A stretch of DNA of 64,000 nucleotides from Chlorobiaceae bacterium (GTDB lineage: Bacteria > Bacteroidota > Ignavibacteria > Ignavibacteriales > Ignavibacteriaceae): contig PNNF01000001.1 of assembly GCA_013824085.1 (NCBI GenBank), positions 62,001 to 126,000 of the forward strand. The letters run 5' to 3'. The position numbers and the translations under genes were made by a program. Shown one piece after another: positions 54,360 to 62,514 of the stretch (position 1 is its first letter; each line of letters begins with the position of its first letter). Below the pieces are notes generated by a model that worked only from the letters and a program-made list of their open reading frames with translations, did not search any database and was not told where the DNA came from.

Positions 54360-54414
54360 AAAAAAAATTCCCACAAATACTATGAAAAATAATCATCAAT
54401 AGTACACATGGGAA
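54360..54414 (-). terminator. Intrinsic terminator of the SQR-TusE-DsrE operon
   Basis: Read as minus-strand RNA, TTCCCA-TGTGT-ACTAT (54414-54399) pairs with ATAGT-ATTTG-TGGGAA (54383-54368) around a 15-base loop. The middle five positions pair mainly through G-U wobbles with one U-U mismatch. Eight T follow (complement of A at 54367-54360). The wobbles would be C-A mismatches in plus-strand RNA, so the signal is directional and fits the operon that ends at 54450. Confidence 0.85.
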
Positions 54415-54449
54415 AATTAAACTGATAACAATTCAATGATTCAATTTTA

Positions 54450-54942
54450 TCACGTAAAGATTATTTGAGCTCCCGCTGAAGTTTCATAGAACTCACCAAC
54501 AGTAATTACACCATCAACTTGTGGACAAAAATCTTTTTTCGTTAAGTGAAACATATCGACAGTAGCTTTGCAGCCGTAAATTTTGCATCCCGCGTCATGA
54601 ATCATTTCAATAAATTCTCTTACTGGAGGAATGTCAAGTTTTTCCATCTCTTTTTTCATCATCGAAGTTGCGAACCAAGACATACCGGGAATTGCTCCCA
54701 TCCAAGTTGGAAGTCCAGGTCCCATTGCATCGGGCACGCACATCGCTGGATTCCCAACGGTTGCAACTTTTAATTTATCCATTTTTTTTTTCGAGAACTG
54801 CATGCAATCCAAAGAAAGTGAAAAAAAGTTGTGCTTCAATTCCTTCCATCCTTGCACCATTTGCCATTATCAATCCTGGATAGACTCCTTCAAGTGATCC
54901 ACGAGAAATTATTATTGAAACTTTTTTAATTGGTTCAGACAT
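54450..54942 (-). CDS. DsrE/DsrF/DrsH-family sulfur-carrier protein interrupted by a frameshift at an A10 run
   Basis: The family reading needs two frames. The first (MSEPIKKVSIIISRGSLEG from 54942, then FFTFFGLHAVLEKK) hits a stop two codons after ten consecutive A (complement of T at 54782-54791). Removing one A joins it to MDKLKVATVGNPAMCVPD and the rest of a 163-residue DrsH-like (COG2210) protein, with the conserved cysteine region GCKIYGCKATVDMF. The start at 54942 has the ribosome site AAAGGAG. An ATG inside the A-run junction could start the second part alone. This is a sequencing error, a real frameshift or a slippage site; the sequence cannot decide. It lies 17 bases after the TusE-like gene. 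Confidence 0.8.
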
Positions 54943-54959
54943 TATTTTTACTCCTTTTA

Positions 54960-55277
54960 TTAAACACAACCTTTAGGTTTTGGAAGTCCAGAAATTTTTG
55001 CTGCTTTTTTTGCTGGACCATTTGGGAATAGTGCGTAGAGTTCTTTAGTATCAACTCCACTCTCTTTTGATAATTTACGAATTGAAGGCGCATCTTTTTT
55101 TTCGATAAATTCTTTTCGCATATAATTTATAACTGCCCAGTGGCGTTCTGTCAATGATACAATACCTTCTTCTGATGCGATTGCTTTAGCGATATCTTCA
55201 TTCCAATCATTCAAATTTTTTAGATTTCCGTCTGCATCAAGTTCTAACATTTTTCCTGCATATTCTTTTGTAGCCAT
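54960..55277 (-). CDS. TusE/DsrC-family sulfur-relay protein with a single C-terminal cysteine
   Basis: The 105-residue protein matches the DsrC/TusE family: LTERHWAVINYMRKEF near residue 43, the SGVDTKELYALFP helix, and the C-terminal arm GLPKPKGCV with the penultimate Cys104. The second cysteine of true DsrC, eleven residues upstream, is Ala93 here (KKAAKISG), so it should carry a persulfide like TusE or DsrC-like regulators rather than form the DsrC trisulfide. The start has a ribosome site GAGGAG. It lies between the SQR-like and DsrE-family genes on one strand. Confidence 0.92.
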   Translation of the reverse strand: MATKEYAGKMLELDADGNLKNLNDWNEDIAKAIASEEGIVSLTERHWAVINYMRKEFIEKKDAPSIRKLSKESGVDTKELYALFPNGPAKKAAKISGLPKPKGCV

Positions 55278-55380
55278 TTTACTCCTCGATTTGATTTGTC
55301 TATTTTTTATTTTTTCAAAAATTATCTATTCAAAATTATTACTAATGAAATAAATTCTGACTATAATAAATAATTTTTTT

Positions 55381-56610
55381 TTATAATTTTTTCCCAGCCA
55401 TTGACATATGAGATTTCATCGGCAACTCTGTTCCCTTCAGAAGTATATTCCAGTAAAACCACTTGAACATCATTTTCCCATAGTGATTCATTTTCGTCTC
55501 TTCTAGCAGAGAAAAAGGTCCCACCAGAGGCAATGGAAATTTTCCGGGCAACGGTTCAGTCTCGTAATTAAAGTCGATCAAAATTCCTTTACCAAATCCA
55601 GTTTCGATAAAACAGTTTGCGTGTCCATCAAATTTTTCAGATGGTGCTTCACCTTTCATAACACTTACAAAATTTTTGAATAAAATATCTGCTTGAAAAT
55701 GTGCGACAGAACCTGCTTTGGAGCTTGGTAAATTTGTTGCGTCTCCAATTACAAAAATATTTTCATAACCATCAGCAATTAATGTCTGTTTATTAGTTGG
55801 AATAAAATTCAACTCATCCCCCATTCCACTTCTTTCAATCGCATCATCGCCTTTATTTGTAGGTATTGTAACGAGAAGATCAAAATCAACTTCTCTCTCA
55901 TCCCAAGAAATTATTTTTTTATTTTCATTGTCAACCTTTGCAATACTGAAGTCACTCACCAATTTAATATTTTTTCTTTCCAAAAAATTTCCAAGCAGTA
56001 ATGATGCTTTCGGTTTTGTAAATGCACCTGACAAAGGCGTGACATAAGTAATTTCAACTTTGTTGCGAAGATTTTTTTCTGTGAAAAAAGAATCTGCTAG
56101 AAAGGCAAACTCGAGTGGTGCAACGGGACATTTGATTGGCATCTCGGTTATATTTATCACAAGTTTTCCGCCTTGCCAAGTTTTCAAAAAATTTGATAAT
56201 GCTAAAGCTCCTTCAATTGTATAAAAATCAAAAATATTCTTATACCATAGTTCCCCTTTTAATCCCTCAGTTTCAGTTGGAGCAATTTTTGAACCCGTTG
56301 CAATTATTAAATAATCGTATGAAAGTTCATTTCCATTTTGCAATTTTACTTTGTTTGCTTTCGGTTCAATCTTATCAATGCCCGCTTTAATTACATTTAC
56401 TCCTTGCGGAAAAAAATCTTTTTTGGGTTTTACTACATCTGACTCGGAATAAATTCCGAAAGGGATAAATAAAAATCCGGGTTGATAATAATGAGTTTCA
56501 TATTGATCAACAATTGTAATATTCCATTCACTTTTATTTAGCGAAGAATTGAATTTATTTAACATCATCGTGCCTGCAGTTCCTGCTCCAAGAATCAAAA
56601 GATTTTTCAT
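55381..56610 (-). CDS. Sulfide:quinone oxidoreductase-type flavoprotein
   Basis: The 409-residue protein starts with the FAD-binding LILGAGTAGTMMLNKF motif and has the second nucleotide motif YLIIATGSKIAP near residue 102 and FVIGDATNLPSSKAG near 286. It has exactly two cysteines, C161 in MPIKCPVAPLE and C333 in HANCFIET, at places matching the redox pair of SQR. NDH-2 enzymes lack this pair. The C-terminal MFKWFYWNILLKG segment is amphipathic and may bind the membrane. It should oxidise sulfide to a persulfide or polysulfide and reduce menaquinone. The gene is first of SQR-TusE-DsrE; 103 bases separate it from the TusE-like gene. Confidence 0.86.
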   Translation of the reverse strand: MKNLLILGAGTAGTMMLNKFNSSLNKSEWNITIVDQYETHYYQPGFLFIPFGIYSESDVVKPKKDFFPQGVNVIKAGIDKIEPKANKVKLQNGNELSYDYLIIATGSKIAPTETEGLKGELWYKNIFDFYTIEGALALSNFLKTWQGGKLVINITEMPIKCPVAPLEFAFLADSFFTEKNLRNKVEITYVTPLSGAFTKPKASLLLGNFLERKNIKLVSDFSIAKVDNENKKIISWDEREVDFDLLVTIPTNKGDDAIERSGMGDELNFIPTNKQTLIADGYENIFVIGDATNLPSSKAGSVAHFQADILFKNFVSVMKGEAPSEKFDGHANCFIETGFGKGILIDFNYETEPLPGKFPLPLVGPFSLLEETKMNHYGKMMFKWFYWNILLKGTELPMKSHMSMAGKKL

Positions 56611-56731
56611 ACTATTCCTTTTTTATGTTTTACAATTTTTTATGATTTTTTTTTTAAGAGTTATTGAGTGAGTGAAAAATATTCTCATTCGTAATTTCTG
56701 TTCAGTATTGATTTTACATTATTAAAAATCA

Positions 56732-56750
56732 GAGTTGAGTCACAACTCAA
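56732..56750. promoter_or_regulatory. Palindromic operator candidate upstream of the SQR-type gene
   Basis: TTGAGT-CACA-ACTCAA (56735-56750) is a perfect inverted repeat; the overlapping GAGTTG-AGTCA-CAACTC (56732-56748) is an alternative axis. It is the only strong palindrome in the 372-base gap 56611-56982 and lies about 125 bases before the SQR start. No Bacteroidota-type -7/-33 pair is visible in that gap, so the promoter may need an activator. The rest of the gap shows nothing recognisable. Confidence 0.45.
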
Positions 56751-56982
56751 TATTTTGTTCTGATATATAGAAGATATCGAAAAGAGATGATCATTATGTT
56801 TTGGTATCTGCATCATTTAGTCAGCGATTGATATTTTTTATATCGGATTATTTTTTATTATAGTTAATAATTAATTCCTAAGTAAGATGCAGTTACTTAG
56901 AAAAGGATTCAAAGAAAACTGAAATAAATAAAAAATATTTTTTTGAAAAAAAAATCAATTGAAAGAATCAAAAGAAAAACGA

Positions 56983-57531
56983 TTAAACATGTCTCCAAAT
57001 GAAATCGCTCATATCAAGATCTTCCTCATCAAAAGCGCCTCTGATGAGTATCTTATGAATTTCTTCGCGTGATAATCCATCGCTGTAATCTAATTTTTCA
57101 AAGAGAGTATTGATGTAACTTCTGACCATATAAAAACCAGCAAGAGCAAAATAATTACTTAGAATCGCGAACAAATCAATAATGACTTTATTCTCTTTGT
57201 TCTCAATTATTTCAGGATGCTCAGAGAGGAAATTCCAAAAAGCTTTTTTGCTTAAGAAGAGAGCATAATTTAATTCACTAAGTGGGAACCCTTCATTGAA
57301 ACGATCAGAACCAACTTTGCAAAAGAATTGTTCAGCGGCGTCGTTATTAGCGCCGTGCTTAAGCCATGATGCCAAATTTAAGTAGGTCTCTTCTTCACGC
57401 TTAATCACTTTCTCACTATCCAACTTGTGATAAGTATTCATATACTCTGAACTTTTTACCTCTTTGTAATAATCAAGAGCGATATCACGTCTATTATTTT
57501 CAATTAATTGGCTTAAGTAATTCATTTCCAT
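56983..57531 (-). CDS. Stand-alone RsbRD N-terminal-domain (non-heme globin-like) protein
   Basis: The 182-residue protein resembles the RsbRD-N domain: a helical start, then FCKVGSDRFNEGFPLSELNYAL near residue 72 (matching the G-x-x-R-x-x-E-G-x-P-L-S-E pattern of the family), and KAFWNFLSEHPE near 97. It has no C-terminal STAS domain, so it is not a complete RsbR-type stressosome protein. RsbRD-N domains sense small ligands or stress. It lies upstream of the SQR operon on the same strand, so a sensing or chaperone link to sulfur oxidation is possible, but unproven. Confidence 0.68.
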   Translation of the reverse strand: MEMNYLSQLIENNRRDIALDYYKEVKSSEYMNTYHKLDSEKVIKREEETYLNLASWLKHGANNDAAEQFFCKVGSDRFNEGFPLSELNYALFLSKKAFWNFLSEHPEIIENKENKVIIDLFAILSNYFALAGFYMVRSYINTLFEKLDYSDGLSREEIHKILIRGAFDEEDLDMSDFIWRHV

Positions 57532-57567
57532 TTTGACTCCACAATATTTTTTTGTAAATGTTCAACT

Positions 57568-57635
57568 ACAAATAATAAATTAGATTTTACAAAAGAAAAT
57601 TAGCTTTTAATATTTTTATCAACAAATAATAAATT
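57568..57635. repeat. 14-base perfect direct repeat in the divergent gap before the hut operon
   Basis: ACAAATAATAAATT occurs at 57568-57581 and again at 57622-57635, 54 bases apart, within the 265-base divergent region between the RsbRD-N gene and the SPOR-lipoprotein gene. It could be a pair of regulator sites for either gene. Confidence 0.5.
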
Positions 57636-57796
57636 TATTGGTTGAAGTGATATTGAATCAATTTAAGATTGTTAAGAGCAATTATTTACACATTCAAAAA
57701 TTTTTTTTTCATTCAGCAGAATCTATACACCAATTTCAGAGGAGCATAATTCAGAATAAGAATTTTCAATGCTCTCAATTTTACTTATATTTGTTT

Positions 57797-58357
57797 ATGC
57801 AAAAATGTAAATATAAAATATCAATTTTCTTCTTGGCAGCAGTTTCGTTCTTTGTTTCTATGCCAGCTATCTCATTTCTCGGGTGTGGTGCAGTTCCAGT
57901 TGCTACAAGATACGGCGAGAAAAAACCTATTCCTGAAAATGTTCCATTGAAAGAAAAAATTAGTGAGAATGTAATTGAGGAAGATTTCGATTTCTCAAAT
58001 TTTCAACATAACATAATCGTTGAAAGTAAACCTACCGCTAAAGTAAAATCTGTTAATTCAAATGTCTGGTTTAATTATGATGAAACTGATAAAGCTCGAA
58101 CTTATAAAAAAGAAAAAGGATTTAGAGTTCAAGTAGTTACAACTGATATTTTTGAAGAAGCTGATAGTGTTAGAGCTGGACTCTACTTTAAGACTTATCA
58201 AAGAGCAATGTATATCGACTTTGACCCGCCATTTTATAAACTTAAAATCGGTGATTTCCTCGACATCAATGCTGCAAAGGAATTGAACTTCAAGTTGAAT
58301 CAATTGGGATATCATAACTCTTTAGTCATTCCGGATTCAGTAAATGTAATTAATTAA
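57797..58357 (+). CDS. SPOR-domain lipoprotein or secreted protein heading the hut operon
   Basis: From ATG 57797 the 186-residue protein begins with a signal peptide (KISIFFLAAVSFFVSMPAIS) ending near FLGCG, a possible but imperfect lipobox. A variable linker follows, then a SPOR domain (about residues 108-183) starting KGFRVQVVTTDIFEEADSV with FYKLKIGDFLDINAAKEL. SPOR domains bind denuded peptidoglycan at division sites. Translation could also start further upstream in the same frame (TTG 57638), but that would bury the signal peptide. A ribosome-site-like GAGGAG at 57739-57744 has no standard start after it. It ends one base before hutI. Confidence 0.78.
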   Translation: MQKCKYKISIFFLAAVSFFVSMPAISFLGCGAVPVATRYGEKKPIPENVPLKEKISENVIEEDFDFSNFQHNIIVESKPTAKVKSVNSNVWFNYDETDKARTYKKEKGFRVQVVTTDIFEEADSVRAGLYFKTYQRAMYIDFDPPFYKLKIGDFLDINAAKELNFKLNQLGYHNSLVIPDSVNVIN

Positions 58358-58358
58358 A

Positions 58359-59612
58359 ATGTTGAAACTTCTCAAAAATCCTGAACAGATTATCACTGTC
58401 AATACGAATGGGAAAAATTTTAAATTCGGTAAACTTCAAAATCAAATCGGCCTCCTTTCTGAGCACTCAATAATAATTGAAAATAATCTCATCGCTGACA
58501 TTATTCCAAATGCTTCAATCAAAAACGAATCAACTTTTCAGATTATTGATTTTACAAAAAAAATAATTTTACCGGGATTAGTTGAAAGCCATACGCACAC
58601 TGTATTTGCAGGTTCACGCTCAATTGAATTTATGAAAAAATTAAAAGGCGTAACTTATGACGAGATTGCAAAAAGTGGCGGTGGAATAAATACAACTGTT
58701 ACTGCTGTCAGAGAAAAATCTTTTGAAGAATTGGTAAACTTAACTATTCCAAAAATTAAAAATTTTATTTCGCAAGGTGTAACAACATTAGAAATAAAAA
58801 GTGGATATGGTTTAAATTTTGAGAACGAAATAAAAATGTTGAATGTAATTAATCATCTCAACAAAATTTTTCCAATTGAAATCGTTTCAACTTTTTTAGG
58901 TGCTCACACATTTCCGAATGACTTAAAAAATAAAAGAGAAGTTTATCTTGATGAAATTATTTTGAAGATGCTTCCTTTTATTTCTGAAAATAAATTAGCA
59001 GAATTTTGCGATGGCTTTTGTGAGACTTCTGCTTTTACTCCTGAAGAAATTGAAAAAGTTTTTATCCGAGCAAAAAGTTTAGGACTAAAATTAAAATTGC
59101 ATTCAGAACAATTTAATAATATTGGTGGATTGGAAAAAGCGTTAGAACATAATGCTATCAGTATTGACCATCTCGAAGTCTTAAAAGAGAACCAAATAGA
59201 AAAGCTAAAAAATTCTGATACAGTTTCTGTGCTACTTCCGGGTGTTTCATATTTCTTAAATTACGATTACGCACCCGCAAGAAAATTAATTGATAACGAC
59301 TGCACTGTTGCTCTTGCAACTGATTACAATCCGGGCTCTTCAAATATTAATTCTTTGAGTTTAATTTTTTCTCTTGCAGCAATCAAATTAAAAATGACTC
59401 CCGAAGAAATTATTTCTGCTTACACTATTAATGCGGCAAAATCACTCGATAGAAATTTGCAAGTCGGAAGTATTGAGCTTGGAAAGAAAGCCGATTTTTC
59501 AATCTTCGATACACTTGATTATTCAGAATTGATCTACAATGTTAATTCAAATTTAAATATCATGACAATTAAAAATGGTGAGATAATTTATCACAACAAG
59601 GAGAGAGAATGA
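58359..59612 (+). CDS. hutI: Imidazolonepropionase
   Basis: The third enzyme of histidine degradation hydrolyses 4-imidazolone-5-propionate to formiminoglutamate. The 417-residue amidohydrolase shows the HxH metal motif in VESHTHTVFAGSR near residue 78, ISIDHLEVL and HSEQFNNIGG near 250, and the Asp motif LATDYNPGSSN near 323. It is followed by ftcD overlapping by four bases (ATGA). hutH and hutU are not in the window. Confidence 0.96.
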   Translation: MLKLLKNPEQIITVNTNGKNFKFGKLQNQIGLLSEHSIIIENNLIADIIPNASIKNESTFQIIDFTKKIILPGLVESHTHTVFAGSRSIEFMKKLKGVTYDEIAKSGGGINTTVTAVREKSFEELVNLTIPKIKNFISQGVTTLEIKSGYGLNFENEIKMLNVINHLNKIFPIEIVSTFLGAHTFPNDLKNKREVYLDEIILKMLPFISENKLAEFCDGFCETSAFTPEEIEKVFIRAKSLGLKLKLHSEQFNNIGGLEKALEHNAISIDHLEVLKENQIEKLKNSDTVSVLLPGVSYFLNYDYAPARKLIDNDCTVALATDYNPGSSNINSLSLIFSLAAIKLKMTPEEIISAYTINAAKSLDRNLQVGSIELGKKADFSIFDTLDYSELIYNVNSNLNIMTIKNGEIIYHNKERE

Positions 59613-60631
59613 AAATAATTGAATGTGTTCCAAATTTTAGCGAAGGCAAAAATAGTGATACTTTTGATGCGCTTAAAGATTCGATAAAAAATATTCCCGA
59701 TGTAAAACTTTTAAGTCTTGAACCAGATGGAGATTATAATCGCGTAGTTGTTACTTTAGCTGGAAATGAAAATGGAATCTTAAACGGCGCAATTGCTATA
59801 ACAAAAACTGCTGCTGACTTGATTGATATGAGAAATCATAAAGGTGAACATCCTCGTTTAGGTGCAATTGATGTGGTTCCATTCGTTCCAGTAAAAAATG
59901 CTACGATGGATGAATGCGTAAATTTATCAAAAGAATTTGGGAAAAGAATTTCAAACGAATTAAGTGTGCCTGTTTATCTTTATGAAGAAGCAGCACAAAA
60001 ACCAAACAGAAAAAATTTATCCGACATTCGTAAAGGCGAGTATGAAGGCTTGGAAGCTAAACTTCAAAATGAAGAATGGTATCCCGATTTTGGAAAAAAT
60101 ATTTTCAATTCGAAACTTGGAGCAATTGTTACAGGTGCAAGATTTTTTTTAGTTGCGTATAATGTGAACATAAATTCGACTGATGCTAAATATGCAAAAG
60201 AGATTGCAGAAATTCTTCGCGAGAGTGGTAGAGTTAAACGTGATGAGAATGGAATCATCGTGAAAGTAAACGGACAAAGCGTGAAAGAACCTGGCAAACT
60301 AAAACACTTCAAAGGAATGGGCGTTAGTCTTGAAAAATATAACTTAACGCAAGTTTCAATAAATTTAACAAATTATAATGTTACCCCACTTCACGTAGCA
60401 TTTGAGGAAGTGAAGAATGAAGCTGCAAAATTAGGAGTCGAAGTAATAGGCAGTGAAATTGTTGGACTCGTTCCTCTCGAAGCGATGTTGCAAGCAGGAA
60501 GATTTTATTCGAGTGATAAATCAGCCGATGAAATTTCATTGGTCGATGTTGCTATTGATAAACTTGGGTTGAGCAGACTTAATCCATTTATTAAGAGCGA
60601 AAAAATAATTGACTTCATGATCAAACAATAA
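59609..60631 (+). CDS. ftcD: Glutamate formimidoyltransferase
   Basis: The enzyme moves the formimino group from formiminoglutamate to tetrahydrofolate. The 340 residues start KIIECVPNFSEGKN and include NHKGEHPRLGAIDVVPFVP near residue 78, both hallmarks of the N-terminal half of mammalian FTCD. Unlike the bifunctional mammalian protein, the cyclodeaminase is a separate gene immediately downstream. It is coupled to hutI by a four-base overlap. Confidence 0.96.
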   Translation: MKIIECVPNFSEGKNSDTFDALKDSIKNIPDVKLLSLEPDGDYNRVVVTLAGNENGILNGAIAITKTAADLIDMRNHKGEHPRLGAIDVVPFVPVKNATMDECVNLSKEFGKRISNELSVPVYLYEEAAQKPNRKNLSDIRKGEYEGLEAKLQNEEWYPDFGKNIFNSKLGAIVTGARFFLVAYNVNINSTDAKYAKEIAEILRESGRVKRDENGIIVKVNGQSVKEPGKLKHFKGMGVSLEKYNLTQVSINLTNYNVTPLHVAFEEVKNEAAKLGVEVIGSEIVGLVPLEAMLQAGRFYSSDKSADEISLVDVAIDKLGLSRLNPFIKSEKIIDFMIKQ

Positions 60632-60646
60632 CGGAAAGGATGAAAT

Positions 60647-61279
60647 ATGGATCTCTCAAAATCAGTACAAAATTATTTAGATGAATTATCATCAAACTCG
60701 CCTACTCCCGGTGGTGGAAACGTTGCTGCATTCTGTGGCGTGTTATCATCTTCACTTGGAATGATGGTGTGTAATTTGACTATTGGCAAAAAAAAATATG
60801 CTGATGTCGAAAATGAAATGACAGAAATCGAAAACAAGTTCAATAACTTAAAAACTACTTTTCTAAAACTTGCAAAAAAAGATAACGACGCATTCGATAA
60901 AGTAATGGATGCTTTTAAGTTGCCAAAAGAATCTGAAGAGCAAAAATCACTTAGAGGGAAAGCTATTGAAAATGCAACAATACTTGCTGCAAACATTCCT
61001 GCTGAGGTAATTGCAACATGCAAAGAAGTGCTTCCTTTAATTGAGACAGTAGCAAAAAAAGGAAATCAAAATTCTCTTTCAGATAGTGGCGTTGCACTCT
61101 CGTTAATTGGTGCTGCAAACGATGGAGCTTTCATGAATGTGCTGATAAATTGTTCATCACTTTCTAACCAATTAATTGCAAAGGATATTTTATCTAAGAC
61201 TGAAATAAATTATTTAGATGTAAAAAATAATGTAAGCTCTTTATTAAATGAAATATTGAATAAGATGAGGCCACAATGA
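60647..61279 (+). CDS. Formimidoyltetrahydrofolate cyclodeaminase (FTCD_C family)
   Basis: The 210-residue helical protein matches the cyclodeaminase/cyclohydrolase family: DELSSNSPTPGGGNVAAF near the N-terminus, GMMVCNLTIGKKKY, and NDAFDKVMDAFKLPK near residue 82. It converts formimino-THF to methenyl-THF and ammonia, completing the FtcD step. A ribosome site AAAGGA precedes the start by about nine bases. The NamZ-type gene overlaps its end by four bases. Confidence 0.94.
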   Translation: MDLSKSVQNYLDELSSNSPTPGGGNVAAFCGVLSSSLGMMVCNLTIGKKKYADVENEMTEIENKFNNLKTTFLKLAKKDNDAFDKVMDAFKLPKESEEQKSLRGKAIENATILAANIPAEVIATCKEVLPLIETVAKKGNQNSLSDSGVALSLIGAANDGAFMNVLINCSSLSNQLIAKDILSKTEINYLDVKNNVSSLLNEILNKMRPQ

Positions 61280-62514
61280 AATCTATTTCAATATTATTTT
61301 TTTCTCTCTTTTTTTTCTCATCAACATTGTTCTCACAAAATGTCAAACTTGGAATTGATGTACTTCAAGAAAATAATTTTGACATTCTAAAAGGAAAAAG
61401 AGTTGGACTTGTTACAAATCCAACAGGTGTTGATCGAAACTTAAATTCAACAATCGACATTTTGCACAACTCAGATAAATTTGAACTCGTTGCTTTGTAT
61501 GGACCAGAACATGGAGTAAGAGGAGATTACGCAGCAGGCGACTATGTTGAATCATACATTGACTCAAAAACAAATTTACCCGTTTACTCGCTTTATGGTA
61601 AAACGCGAAAACCTTCTAAAGAAATGCTTCAAGGTGTTGATGTTATTGTCTATGACATTCAAGATATTGGCTCACGTTCATACACTTACATTTCAACAAT
61701 GGGATTAGTGATGGAAGCGTGTGCTGAAAATAACATTGAGTTTGTAGTGCTTGATCGACCTAATCCTCTCGGTGGAATTAGAATTGAAGGCAATATTGTC
61801 GAGCCAGAATTTATCTCTTTTGTAAGTCAATTTCAAATTCCTTATGTGCATGGACTGACTGTTGGTGAATTAGCAAAAATGTTAAATGAAAAAAAAATGT
61901 TGAAAGATGGTTTGCAATGTAAACTAACAGTTGTGCCGATGAAAAATTGGAAACGAGAAATGTTGTGGGAATCGACTGGGCTACAATGGGTAATGACTTC
62001 GCCTCACATTCCATATAAAGAAACGCCGTTGTATTATGTTGCTTCAGGAATTTTAGGCGAGTTGGGTTTTATTTCTGAAGGAGTTGGATACACAATTCCA
62101 TTTCAAATTTTTGTTGCAGAATGGATTGATGCTGAATTAATAGCACAAAAATTAAATGCAAGAAATATTGAAGGCATTCACTTTAGACCAATTACTGTAA
62201 AACCTTTTTATACCAAACACAAAGGCAAAACTCTGCACGGTGTTCAACTTCATTTAATTGAACAAGAGAAAGTAAATCTTATGAGTTTACAATTTATTTT
62301 TCTTGAAGTTCACAATGAATTGTATCCAGATAAAAATCCATTTGTTGTTGGTGACAAAGGAAGATTCTCAATGTTTGATAAAGTGACTGGTTCAAATTTG
62401 GTGAGAGAAAAATTTGTTGAGAGTGGCTTGAAATATAGCTCAATTGAAGGTTTCTTAAATAAAGATATCGAAAGTTTTAGAAAATTATCAAAGCAATTTT
62501 ATTTGTATGATTAA
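61276..62514 (+). CDS. NamZ-type (DUF1343, GH171-like) exo-beta-N-acetylmuramidase, exported
   Basis: A signal peptide (ISILFFSLFFFSSTLFSQ) leads a 412-residue DUF1343 protein with the family runs RVGLVTNPTGVDRN near residue 41, LYGPEHGVRGDYAAG near 75, DVIVYDIQDIGSRSYTYIST near 130 and LDRPNPLGG near 160. Characterised members remove terminal MurNAc from muropeptides for peptidoglycan recycling. It overlaps the cyclodeaminase gene by four bases (ATGA), so it closes the hut operon, and its stop overlaps the stop of the convergent Ig-like gene. Confidence 0.9.
   Translation: MKSISILFFSLFFFSSTLFSQNVKLGIDVLQENNFDILKGKRVGLVTNPTGVDRNLNSTIDILHNSDKFELVALYGPEHGVRGDYAAGDYVESYIDSKTNLPVYSLYGKTRKPSKEMLQGVDVIVYDIQDIGSRSYTYISTMGLVMEACAENNIEFVVLDRPNPLGGIRIEGNIVEPEFISFVSQFQIPYVHGLTVGELAKMLNEKKMLKDGLQCKLTVVPMKNWKREMLWESTGLQWVMTSPHIPYKETPLYYVASGILGELGFISEGVGYTIPFQIFVAEWIDAELIAQKLNARNIEGIHFRPITVKPFYTKHKGKTLHGVQLHLIEQEKVNLMSLQFIFLEVHNELYPDKNPFVVGDKGRFSMFDKVTGSNLVREKFVESGLKYSSIEGFLNKDIESFRKLSKQFYLYD

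Noticed and set aside
54450-54860. Separate small gene starting at the ATG at 54860
   Set aside because: The first 26 codons of that reading are the shifted frame of the DsrE-family N-terminus and match nothing; the family alignment and ribosome site place the start at 54942.
57638-57796. Longer SPOR protein from TTG 57638
   Set aside because: It would place 53 extra residues before a good signal peptide.
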